Origin: CAYOHP01 sp964403795 [NCBI: uncultured bacterium]
Lineage (GTDB): Bacteria; Muiribacteriota; UBA6191; CAZXTJ01
DNA length: 64,000 nucleotides
Direction: 5' to 3'
Assembly (NCBI GenBank): GCA_964403795.1
Contig: CAYOHP010000006.1
Location: 43,264 to 107,263 of the forward strand
Position 1 is the first letter of the stretch. Each line of letters begins with the position of its first letter. Positions 38,213 through 45,699 of the stretch are shown in pieces. The notes under the pieces are model-generated. The model saw nothing but the letters and a program-made list of their open reading frames with translations. It searched no databases and was not told where the DNA came from. The position numbers were made by a program, and so were the translations under genes.

Positions 38213-39757
38213 GGACTTCCAGAGCAGGTCGTAGAGGTCCAGGCGCCGGTCGTTCCAGTTGGTGGTCGTCCCCTGGTGGCGGTGCTTCTCGAGGGACTTC
38301 AAGTCCACGTCCTGGACGACCACCGTCTCGATGTTGGGCGTGCACTCCGCCGCCACCGCGTCCCGGCTGAAGGGGAAGTCCGAGGGCGTGAAGATGCCCG
38401 ACTGGGCGTAGTGGATGTCCATGTGCTCGACGAAGGGAAGGTTGCCGACCGTCCCGGCGATCGCCGAGTAGATCTGGTTCTCGATGCAGCGGGCCTGGGC
38501 GCAGTAGCGGACCCTGAGGTAGGCCTGGCGGTCGTCGGTGCAGAAGGGCACGAACACGATCCGGGCGCCCCGGGCGGTGGCGATCCGGGCCAGCTCGGGG
38601 AACTCGATGTCGTAGCCGGGCAGGATGGCGATCTTCCCCCGGTCGGTGTCGAAGACCTCGAGCGAGTTCCCGCCCTCCACCCCCCACCAGAACTTCTCGG
38701 TGGCCGAGACGTGGAGCTTGTACTGGCGGCCGATGGTGCCGTCCCGCTGGAACAGGTAGGAGATGTTGTAGATCCGCTCGTCCACCAGCGTGAAGTGCGA
38801 GCCCCCCACCACGTTCACGTTGAACTCGATGGCCAGCCGGCTGAACAGGTCGAGGTAGTGGGGGGTGAACTCGGCCACCTTGCGGACCGACTCGGCGGCA
38901 TCCTTGGCCGCCACGAAGGAGAGGAGCTGGAGGGTGAAGATCTCCGGGAGCAGCAGGAAATCCGCCTTGAAGCCGCTGGCCACGTCCACGAAGTAGCGGC
39001 ACTGCTGGGCGAACTCGTCGAAGTTGCGGAGCGCCCGCATCTGGTACTGGACCACGCAGATCCGCACCGTGTCGGGGGCCTGGGTGCGGCGGGCGGGCGC
39101 CTGGAAGTCCAGGTTCACCCATTCCATCAGGGTCGCGTAGCCGCCCGACTGGGCGTCGGTGGGCAGGTAGGAGGTGATGAGGCGCTTGAGCACGAAGCCG
39201 GCAGCCAGCTGGGCGGTCATCACCGGGTCCCGGTACTCGCGGCGGACCACCCCGTCGACGTACTCGCGGATCCCCATGGAGGCGGCGTACTTCTCGTAGC
39301 CGGGGAGCCGGCCGCCGATCACGATGCGCTTCAGGTTCAGGCGCCGGCACAGCTCCTTGCGGGCGTCGTAGAGACGGCGGGAGAGCTTGCGGCCCCGGAA
39401 CTCGGGATCGACCATGATCTCGATGCCGTAGAGGGTGTCCCCCTGCGGGTCGTTGTTGGTGATGTAGCCGTTGTCGGTGACGTCGCCCCAGGTGTGGCCG
39501 GTGGCGTACTCGTCGAAGTCGATCACCACGCTCGACGAGGAGGCCACGACCCGTCCGTCGAACTCGACCACGATCTGGCCCTCGGGGAAGATCCGGAGGT
39601 GGCTCTCGATCTGCTCCCGGGTCCAGGGCTTCTCGCCCGGGAAGCTCACCTCGGCCATGCGGACGATGGCGGGGTAGTCCTCCATGGTCATCTGCCGGAG
39701 CCGGACCTTCTTCTGGAACCGGGTCAGGTCTACGTCCGACCTCGTCCTACGCGCCAT
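38042..39757 (-). CDS. GNAT acetyltransferase / carbon-nitrogen hydrolase fusion with missing nucleophile
   Basis: A 571-aa two-domain protein. Residues about 15-215 are a GNAT N-acetyltransferase fold (LRQMTMEDYPAIVRMAEVSF ... LYGIEIMVDPEFRGRKLSRRLYDARKEL, acetyl-CoA loop RGRKLSRRL). Residues about 230-505 are a nitrilase-superfamily domain with the catalytic Glu (LLLPEIF) and Lys (GRQYKLHVSATEKFWW). The position normally held by the catalytic Cys (ICYDIEFPE in active relatives) reads PGYDIEFPE, with Gly381 (codon at 38617-38615), so amide hydrolysis should be lost unless there is a sequencing error. The Lys/Glu/Pro-rich C-terminal tail overlaps the NDH-2 gene antisense. It starts 11 nt inside the end of the dehydratase gene. 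Confidence 0.9.
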   Translation of the reverse strand: MARRTRSDVDLTRFQKKVRLRQMTMEDYPAIVRMAEVSFPGEKPWTREQIESHLRIFPEGQIVVEFDGRVVASSSSVVIDFDEYATGHTWGDVTDNGYITNNDPQGDTLYGIEIMVDPEFRGRKLSRRLYDARKELCRRLNLKRIVIGGRLPGYEKYAASMGIREYVDGVVRREYRDPVMTAQLAAGFVLKRLITSYLPTDAQSGGYATLMEWVNLDFQAPARRTQAPDTVRICVVQYQMRALRNFDEFAQQCRYFVDVASGFKADFLLLPEIFTLQLLSFVAAKDAAESVRKVAEFTPHYLDLFSRLAIEFNVNVVGGSHFTLVDERIYNISYLFQRDGTIGRQYKLHVSATEKFWWGVEGGNSLEVFDTDRGKIAILPGYDIEFPELARIATARGARIVFVPFCTDDRQAYLRVRYCAQARCIENQIYSAIAGTVGNLPFVEHMDIHYAQSGIFTPSDFPFSRDAVAAECTPNIETVVVQDVDLKSLEKHRHQGTTTNWNDRRLDLYDLLWKSSPRPLVALPASQDYPGTPLIGEPGPGPLEKNDKPVAKADQEKQVNEKPGEPSRKAV

Positions 39758-40724
39758 GGCCTACCCTTCCCTCTTCCTTCCCCACCCAGGGCAGGGCATC
39801 GAGGTCGGCATTGCCCCCGGACAGGATCACGCCGACCTTCTGGCCCTCGACCGGCACCGCACCCTCGAGGAGAGCGGCCACCGGCACCGCGGCCGAGGCT
39901 TCCACCAGGATCTTCGTCCTCTCGAGCAGGAACCGCATGGCCGCCACGATGGCCGCCTCCTCCACCGCCACGATGCCCTCGAGGTAGCGGGACACCAGGG
40001 CGAAGGTCCGTTCGGAGAGCGAGGTCCGGAGCCCGTCGGCCACGGTCCTCGGGTCTCCCGACGGGAGGATCCGGCCGGCCGCCAGGGAGCGACGGGCGTC
40101 GTCGGCCATGGCCGGCTCGACCCCCACGACCCGCGGGCCCCCGGACCGGGAGGCGGCGGCCAGCCCGGTCCCGCTGGCCAGACCTCCCCCTCCCACCGGG
40201 ACCAGGATGCGGTCGAGGTCGGGCACCTCCTCGATCAGCTCGAGGGCGGCGGTTCCCTGGCCGGCGATCACCCGGTCGTCGTCGAAGGGATGGACCAGGG
40301 TCATGCCGCGCTCTGCGACCACTTCCCGGACCGAAGCCTCGCGGGCGGCCTGGGTCGGGGCGCAGGTGACCACCTCGGCGCCGTAGCCGAGCACCGCCTG
40401 GCGCTTGGGCCGGGGGGCGGTCTCCGGCATCACCACGCAGGCAGGGACACCGGCCTCCCGGGCGGCCCTGGCCAGGGCCTGGGCGTGGTTGCCCGAGGAG
40501 TGGGTGGTGACGCCCCGTCGAAGCTCCTCGGGAGAGAGCCGGAGCAGGGCATGGGTGGCACCCCGGAACTTGAAGGCCCCGACCTTCTGGAGGTTCTCGC
40601 ACTTCAGGTACACGCTGGCCCCGGTGCGGGCGTCGAGGGTCGCGGAGCGGAACACCGGGGTGCGGTGGATCCGGCCCGAGAGGCGGGCCGCGGCTTCGAT
40701 CACATCCTCGGGTCGAAGTGCCAT
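39747..40724 (-). CDS. PLP-dependent threonine/serine dehydratase family protein
   Basis: A 325-aa fold-type II PLP enzyme without a regulatory ACT domain, like catabolic threonine dehydratases or serine racemases. Seen: PLP Lys in KVGAFKFRGA (Lys52), SSGNHAQALA phosphate and substrate loop, glycine loop PVGGGGLASG, and ILSGGN near the C-terminus. It would deaminate threonine or serine to a 2-oxoacid, or racemise serine. It overlaps the GNAT-nitrilase gene by 11 nt, so the two form an operon. A minus-strand TACTCT (40741-40736) 11 nt before the ATG suggests a very short leader. Confidence 0.9.
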   Translation of the reverse strand: MALRPEDVIEAAARLSGRIHRTPVFRSATLDARTGASVYLKCENLQKVGAFKFRGATHALLRLSPEELRRGVTTHSSGNHAQALARAAREAGVPACVVMPETAPRPKRQAVLGYGAEVVTCAPTQAAREASVREVVAERGMTLVHPFDDDRVIAGQGTAALELIEEVPDLDRILVPVGGGGLASGTGLAAASRSGGPRVVGVEPAMADDARRSLAAGRILPSGDPRTVADGLRTSLSERTFALVSRYLEGIVAVEEAAIVAAMRFLLERTKILVEASAAVPVAALLEGAVPVEGQKVGVILSGGNADLDALPWVGKEEGRVGHGA

Positions 40725-40825
40725 GGAACCCGGCCAGAGTAACCCCGGGGCCCGGCTCGGCCGAAGTCCCTGCCACGGGTACCCTGGTGCGGGTCGGCTT
40801 CCAGGCCGATTCCGAGGGGAGTCCC

Positions 40826-41788
40826 GTGGCCCGCGAGCTTCGCGTCCTGACCGGTCCCGACCTGGCCCGCTCGCTCCAGTTCAGCTTCGAGGAGCTGGCC
40901 TGCGTCGAGGGGGCGCTCACCCGGGCCGCCAAGGGGAAGTCCGGTCCGGCCTGGGCGGGACCCGTGGAGCTCGACCCGGGGACCGCGCCGGCCCGAGTGC
41001 GAGGGGCCCGCCTCGAGGGCCCCTACAGCACCCTGGTCTCGCTCCGGCACCCGGCCACCCAGGGGGCGTCGCTGGTGGTGGCCACCGCCGACGGCCGTCC
41101 CCAGGCGGTGCTGGCCGACGACACCCATCTGGTGGCCCTCAGGGACGCGCTGGTGGCGGCCGTCTCGGTCAAGCACCATGCCCGGCCCGGCCCGGTCACG
41201 GTGGCCCTGGCCGGGGCCGACCGCCGCACCCGGTACCGCCTGCTGGCCCTGACCATGGTCCGGGAGGTCGCGACCGTGCTGGTCGAGCCCGAGACCAGAA
41301 CCCGGCTGGCCGGGCTCGATCCCGGATTGGCGGCCGATCTGGGCCTGGCGATCGAGGCCCGCCCGCGTCCTTGGTGCGAAGCGGGCGTGGTGCTGGCGGA
41401 AGCCGGGGACGATCTCCCCGGGGACCCCGGTCCCGGCAGCCACCTGGTCCGCTTCGCCTCCGGGTGCGGGGATCCGCTCACCGGATCGTGGGCCGCCGGT
41501 CGCGACCGGGTCACCTCCGACGATCCCGGTGCGTGTCCGGGGGCGGGGGCGGAGTCCGGGGTCGCCCACCTCGGCGAGGTCACCGCCCGCCGCACCCCGG
41601 GACGGAGCCATGACCGGGAAGCCACCGCGACCGCCGTCACCGGTCCCGCCTGGCTGGACACCGCGCTCGGCTGGTTGGCGCTGCGCAAGAGCCAGCGGTT
41701 CCGCCTGGGGACGGTGGTCGACCTGGGCGAGCCCGGCGGCGAGCCGCTCCCGGTCCCCGGCGCCGACCCGTTCCCGCCCCGAGCCTGA
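40826..41788 (+). CDS. Divergent ornithine cyclodeaminase/mu-crystallin-like protein
   Basis: A 320-aa protein whose length and order of motifs match the ornithine cyclodeaminase/alanine dehydrogenase family: STLVSLRHPATQGASLVVAT and DGRPQAVLADDTHLVALRDALVAAVSVKHH correspond to the dimer and lead-in segments, PVTVALAGADRRTRYRLLAL sits where the Rossmann GAGxQA motif is expected, and HLGEVTARRTPGR ... TATAVTGPAWLDTALGWLAL to the closing segment. The Rossmann glycine motif is degraded (ALAGADRRTR), so NAD binding is doubtful. GTG 40826 (GAGGGGAG just upstream) is favoured over the open frame running back into the dehydratase gene. Function cannot be assigned. Confidence 0.65.
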   Translation: MARELRVLTGPDLARSLQFSFEELACVEGALTRAAKGKSGPAWAGPVELDPGTAPARVRGARLEGPYSTLVSLRHPATQGASLVVATADGRPQAVLADDTHLVALRDALVAAVSVKHHARPGPVTVALAGADRRTRYRLLALTMVREVATVLVEPETRTRLAGLDPGLAADLGLAIEARPRPWCEAGVVLAEAGDDLPGDPGPGSHLVRFASGCGDPLTGSWAAGRDRVTSDDPGACPGAGAESGVAHLGEVTARRTPGRSHDREATATAVTGPAWLDTALGWLALRKSQRFRLGTVVDLGEPGGEPLPVPGADPFPPRA

Positions 41789-41809
41789 GGGAACGAGCCC
41801 CGGCCGGGC

Positions 41810-41908
41810 CACACGGGCGTAGCCGGAGCGCCCCTGGCTCCGCCAGGGGGAGCAGCGAGGCGTAGCCCGTCGCTGGCGAGGCCCTTGCGGCCGAGCCGCA
41901 GGCTCACG
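41810..41908. repeat. Palindromic REP-like element, copy 1
   Basis: About 95 bp between the cyclodeaminase-like gene and the RING gene. The core is GGCGTAGCCGGAGCGCCCC, a hairpin (CCCTGGC-TCC-GCCAGGG), GGGGGAGCA, then GCGTAGCCCG, a second hairpin-like part and GAGCCGCAG. It matches copy 2 at about 43548-43650 in order and in most bases of the shared blocks. The strong hairpin could also act as a transcription stop for the convergent genes at this spot. Confidence 0.6.
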
Positions 41909-41929
41909 CCAAACCGGGCGCGGTCCGCG

Positions 41930-42694
41930 CTACCGATCGTCCCCGGGGCGATCGGTCTTGCCGGAGAGCAGGCGCCGGAAGCCCGCCACCAGCGAGGGAG
42001 GGTTCTTCCCCCGAGGGGGCAGCGCGACCCGGAGGCCGGTCTCGAGGACCTCGGCGATCCGTTCCGCGGCGGCCACCGCCTCGTCCCGGTCGCCCGGGTC
42101 GAGGTCGCCCAGGCGATGTCGCTCCCCGCTGGTCTCCCGTACCCAGAGTTCGTAGCGACGCCCCGGGCCCAGCTGCAGGACCTCGAGCTCGTCGACGGCC
42201 TCCAGGGCCAGCCAGCGCCACTCGGGCAGGAGCGGGATGGACTCGACCGAGACCCCCCGGAGGATCCAGCCCCCGGCCCGATCCAGGCGGCAGGTGATGC
42301 GGGCCCCTCCCAGGGCCCCGAACCAGGCGCAGGCCGCCAGGAACGCGAACACCGCCTGTCCCAGGGGCCGCTCCACCCAGGACGCCCAGGCGAGCAGCAC
42401 GAACGGGAAGACCAGCAGGGCGAACGCCAGGCCGGCCGGGATGCTGTCCATGGCCGGATGCGAGAGTCGCGGCAGCTGCCGGGTCTCTCCGCCTTCCTCG
42501 ATCTCCCCGAACGCCCGGGATCCGCAGCCGAAGACCCCGCAGCGACGGTTGAACCTCCAGCAGGCCTCGTGGTGGGGCGTGGCGCAGCGGTTGCAATGGA
42601 CCAGCTCGCCCCCGGCCAGGCCTTCGGAGCAGACCGGGCAGCGCCCGGCCCCGGGTGCCGCGGGCTTGGGGTCCCCTTCCTCCGCGGCGCTCAT
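41930..42694 (-). CDS. Membrane protein with prokaryotic RING-like zinc finger
   Basis: A 254-aa protein. N-terminal zinc-binding cluster (about residues 18-58): CPVC, then CNRCATPHHEACW, then CGVFGCGS, giving a RING/treble-clef-like Cys/His pattern. Two transmembrane helices follow (IPAGLAFALLVFPFVLLAWAS; LGQAVFAFLAACAWFGAL), then a soluble PH-like or beta-rich domain. Such RING-like fingers occur in bacterial membrane proteins of unknown activity; there is no evidence for ubiquitin ligase function. The ATG at 42694 overlaps the stop of the TPM-domain gene (ATGA), so both proteins are likely partners. Confidence 0.7.
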   Translation of the reverse strand: MSAAEEGDPKPAAPGAGRCPVCSEGLAGGELVHCNRCATPHHEACWRFNRRCGVFGCGSRAFGEIEEGGETRQLPRLSHPAMDSIPAGLAFALLVFPFVLLAWASWVERPLGQAVFAFLAACAWFGALGGARITCRLDRAGGWILRGVSVESIPLLPEWRWLALEAVDELEVLQLGPGRRYELWVRETSGERHRLGDLDPGDRDEAVAAAERIAEVLETGLRVALPPRGKNPPSLVAGFRRLLSGKTDRPGDDR

Positions 42695-43494
42695 GGCTCC
42701 TCGTCCCGATCGCTGCGCATCCGCTCCCGGAAGGCCCGCTCCTCCTCCTCGTGCTGACGCATCTCGGCCTCCCGCCGGGCCGCGATCCGGTTCCGCCGGT
42801 CGGCCTCGATCCGCTCCCGGAGCGGAGCCACCAGCCGGTCCACCACCCAGGCCAGGGCGAAGCCCAGGGTCCCCCCCACCGAGGACCCGCCCAGCCGCAT
42901 CCCTACCAGCAGCAACAGGGCGAAGCCCCCCACCCACAGCGAGAGCTTGCCCAGCCACCGGTCCACGGTGGCCTCCCGCTCCAGGGCGTCGCAGACCCGG
43001 CGCACCCCGATCACCAGTCCCTCGGACACCCTCCCCTTGGCGATCCGGCCCTCGGCGTCCTTCCGGAGGGTCGCCACGAGCCCGGTGGCGAGTCCCTCGG
43101 GGGTGCCCGGCGCCAGCGCCAGCTTCAGGGCCTTCTGATCCGCCACGTAGACGAGCAGGGCCCCTCCCCCGTCCCGGCCGACGTTCCAGGCCGCGAACAC
43201 CTGGTCGGCGAAGGCCGCCAGCTCGTTCTCCCGGCGACCGAACTTGGCGAGGCTGGGCAGGGTCAGGAGCGCCACCTGGGGCATGCCGGCCCGACGACGG
43301 GCCGCGATCAGGGAACGCATCCGGTCCTTGTGGGGGACGGAGAGGAGGCCGGCGAAGTCCACCACATAGGGATCGGCCCGCGGGGGAAGGCCGGGAGCCG
43401 CCCCCTGGGCCAGGAGCCGGGGAGCCAGGGCCAGACCCAGCCACCAGGCCACGGCCACGACCACGACCATGGTCGGGATCCGCCACCGGACCAA
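42691..43494 (-). CDS. TPM-domain membrane protein (Psb32/YgcG-like)
   Basis: A 267-aa protein. N-terminal signal or anchor (TMVVVVAVAWWLGLALAPRLL), then a TPM domain (about 45-165) with YVVDFAGLLS, the RRRAGMPQVALLTLPSLAKFG strand and NVGRDGGGALLVYVADQKALKLAL (NxGxD motif); two membrane segments (about 190-235) and an Arg/Glu-rich coiled-coil cytoplasmic tail. The TTG at 43494 is preceded by GGGAGGT at 43507-43501, six nt away; no better start exists. TPM domains occur in photosystem II assembly factors and in bacterial membrane proteins of unknown role. Coupled to the RING protein gene. Confidence 0.8.
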   Translation of the reverse strand: MVRWRIPTMVVVVAVAWWLGLALAPRLLAQGAAPGLPPRADPYVVDFAGLLSVPHKDRMRSLIAARRRAGMPQVALLTLPSLAKFGRRENELAAFADQVFAAWNVGRDGGGALLVYVADQKALKLALAPGTPEGLATGLVATLRKDAEGRIAKGRVSEGLVIGVRRVCDALEREATVDRWLGKLSLWVGGFALLLLVGMRLGGSSVGGTLGFALAWVVDRLVAPLRERIEADRRNRIAARREAEMRQHEEEERAFRERMRSDRDEEP

Positions 43495-43547
43495 GCTCGC
43501 ACCTCCCTCGGGACGAATGGTCGCACGCCGGACCCGTGGCACCCAGG

Positions 43548-43650
43548 AACCGAGGCGAAGCCGGAGCGCCCCGGGTTCACCCCGGGGGAGCACCGGAAGC
43601 GAAGCCCGCCCGCGAGCGAACCCCTAGGGGTGAGCCGCAGACGAACCAGG
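43548..43650. repeat. Palindromic REP-like element, copy 2
   Basis: About 100 bp between the TPM gene start and the PAS-kinase gene. It shares with copy 1 (41810-41908) the blocks AGCCGGAGCGCCCC, GGGGGAGCA, GCGAAGCCCG and GAGCCGCAG in the same order and spacing. The palindromes CCCCGGG and CCCCTAGGGG lie where copy 1 has its hairpins. Confidence 0.6.
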
Positions 43651-43700
43651 GGAACTTGCCCGGGAACACCCCAGGAAGCCAAACTGGGCCCGGGGGAACC

Positions 43701-45662
43701 ATGAATCCGCCCTACCGTTTCTCGGCGGCCAACGACCCGGACGCCCCGGGGATCTCGGGACCCGAGCGCCGCAAGCGGTCCGCCTGGCGGGCCTTCGTCG
43801 AGACCCTCCCCGACAACTACCTCGAGATCGACCGGGACGGCCGGATCCTCTACATCACCCGGGTCGACCCCAGCCTGACCCTGGAGGCGCTGGCCCAGGC
43901 GACCATCTTCGACTTCCTGCCGCCCGACCGGCATGACGAGATCCGGGCCCGCATCGAGCGGGTGTGGATCTCCCGCCAGGCCGAGGCCTACTCGACCGAC
44001 GCCATCCTGCCCGACGGCATCCACTGCTACCGGGCGACGCTCGGTCCGGTGGAGGAGGAAGGCGAGGTCACGCGCCTGGCCATCCTGTCCATCGAGATCA
44101 CGACCGAGAAGCGCATGGCGGCCTCCTTGGCCGAGTCCGAGACGCGCTTTCGGGCCTTCCTCGACCACTCGCCCTCGGTGATGTTCCTGAAGGGAGTCGA
44201 CGGGCGCTACCTGCTCGTGAACCAGCAGTTCCTCCGGCTGAAGGGGTTCCGGTACGAGGACGTGGTGGGCAAGACCGACGCCGACCTGTTCGACGCCGAG
44301 GACGCCGCCGCCTTCACCGCCAATGACAAGCTCGTCCTGGAGCGGGGAGTCCCGATCACCATGGAGGAGCACCTGACCATCGACGGCGTCCAGGCCACCT
44401 ATCTCTCGAACAAGTTCCCGGTCCGGGATGCCTCGGGCAAGGTGGTAGCGGTGGGAGGGGTCGCCACCGATCTCACCGAGCGCACCCGGTTGGAGCGCCA
44501 GATCCAGAACGCCAGCAAGCTGCATGCGATCGGCCAGCTCGCCGGGGGCCTCGCCCACGATTTCAACAACCTCTTCATGGGAGTGCTGGGGAACGCCGAA
44601 CTCCTGGTGCGCGACCTCGCCGAGCTGGGCCGTCCCGAGCTCCTCGCCCAGGCCGCGGCCATCGCCGAGACCACCCGGCGAGCCACCGGGCTCACCCGTC
44701 AGCTCCTGGCCTTCACCCGGCGCAGCCTGGTCGAGACCCGGCACCTCGACATGCACCGCCTGATCGAGGAGGTGGCGGCCCTGCTGGCCCACTCGATCGG
44801 CCCCGAAATCCGGGTCTCGTGTCGGCTCGAGGCCCGCCATCCCCGGATCCGGGGCGAGGCGGCGGAGCTCCAGAACGCTCTCCTGAACCTCGCGGTCAAC
44901 GCCCGGGACGCCATGCCGCGGGGCGGCTCCCTCGAGTTCGCCACCCGGGACGTGACCCTCGACCCGGGCGCGGCCGGCCTCCACCAGGTGGGCAACGGGC
45001 CCGGTCGCTACCTGGCGATCGAGGTGCGGGACACCGGTACGGGGATCCCGCCCGAGATCATGGACCGGGTCTTCGAGCCCTTCTTCTCGACCAAGGACGT
45101 GGGGCAGGGCAGCGGGCTCGGACTGCCCGCGGTGCACGGGACCCTCTCGGCCCACCACGGCGGATACCAACTGGAGAGCACCCCGGGGGTCGGCACCACC
45201 TTCACCATCTTCCTCCCCTCGGAGGACGACAAGAAGGCGACGGACGGCGACTCGGTTCCGGCGACCATCCCGATCCCGGGCGAAGGCACCGTCCTCCTGG
45301 TGGAGGACGACGAAGGGGTGCACAGGGTGGCCTCTGCGTTCCTGAAGAGGCTCGGGTACCGATCGGTGGGCGCCCGCGACGGGAGCGAGGCGATCCGGGT
45401 GCTGGAGGCGGGGGAGCCCCCGGTGGATCTGGTGGTCCTCGACCTGGTGATGCCCGGGATGAGCGGAGCCGAGACCCTCGCCTGGCTCCGCGCCAACCGA
45501 CCGCAGCTCCCGGTCCTGGTCTCCTCCGGGATCCGTCCCGAATTCGAACTGCCGTCCGATCTCCTCGCCCACTGCCGGGGCTTCGTCCCCAAGCCCTTCG
45601 ACCTGGCCGGGTTCTCCCGCCACCTGGCCCTGGCCCTGGGGCGGCTCGCCGGGGACCCGTAG
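43701..45662 (+). CDS. PAS-domain sensor histidine kinase with C-terminal receiver
   Basis: A 653-aa cytoplasmic hybrid kinase without membrane helices. Two PAS domains (about 25-135 and 145-260; RAFLDHSPSVMFLKGVDGRY, GKTDADLFDAEDA); HisKA with GGLAHDFNN (His286); HATPase with NLAVNARDAM (N box), DTGTGIP (G1) and GSGLGLPAV (G2); receiver domain with LLVEDDEG and phosphoacceptor Asp581 (VVLDLVMPGMSG), then KPFD Lys. It is of the NtrB-like HisKA subtype. It lies next to a second hybrid kinase, an HPt protein and a receiver protein, so cross-relay is possible. ATG 43701 lacks a strong ribosome site (CGGGGGAACC). Confidence 0.92.
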   Translation: MNPPYRFSAANDPDAPGISGPERRKRSAWRAFVETLPDNYLEIDRDGRILYITRVDPSLTLEALAQATIFDFLPPDRHDEIRARIERVWISRQAEAYSTDAILPDGIHCYRATLGPVEEEGEVTRLAILSIEITTEKRMAASLAESETRFRAFLDHSPSVMFLKGVDGRYLLVNQQFLRLKGFRYEDVVGKTDADLFDAEDAAAFTANDKLVLERGVPITMEEHLTIDGVQATYLSNKFPVRDASGKVVAVGGVATDLTERTRLERQIQNASKLHAIGQLAGGLAHDFNNLFMGVLGNAELLVRDLAELGRPELLAQAAAIAETTRRATGLTRQLLAFTRRSLVETRHLDMHRLIEEVAALLAHSIGPEIRVSCRLEARHPRIRGEAAELQNALLNLAVNARDAMPRGGSLEFATRDVTLDPGAAGLHQVGNGPGRYLAIEVRDTGTGIPPEIMDRVFEPFFSTKDVGQGSGLGLPAVHGTLSAHHGGYQLESTPGVGTTFTIFLPSEDDKKATDGDSVPATIPIPGEGTVLLVEDDEGVHRVASAFLKRLGYRSVGARDGSEAIRVLEAGEPPVDLVVLDLVMPGMSGAETLAWLRANRPQLPVLVSSGIRPEFELPSDLLAHCRGFVPKPFDLAGFSRHLALALGRLAGDP

Positions 45663-45699
45663 GCGGGACGCCAGCGCGCCGGGCCGGAGCGGTTCCGGT

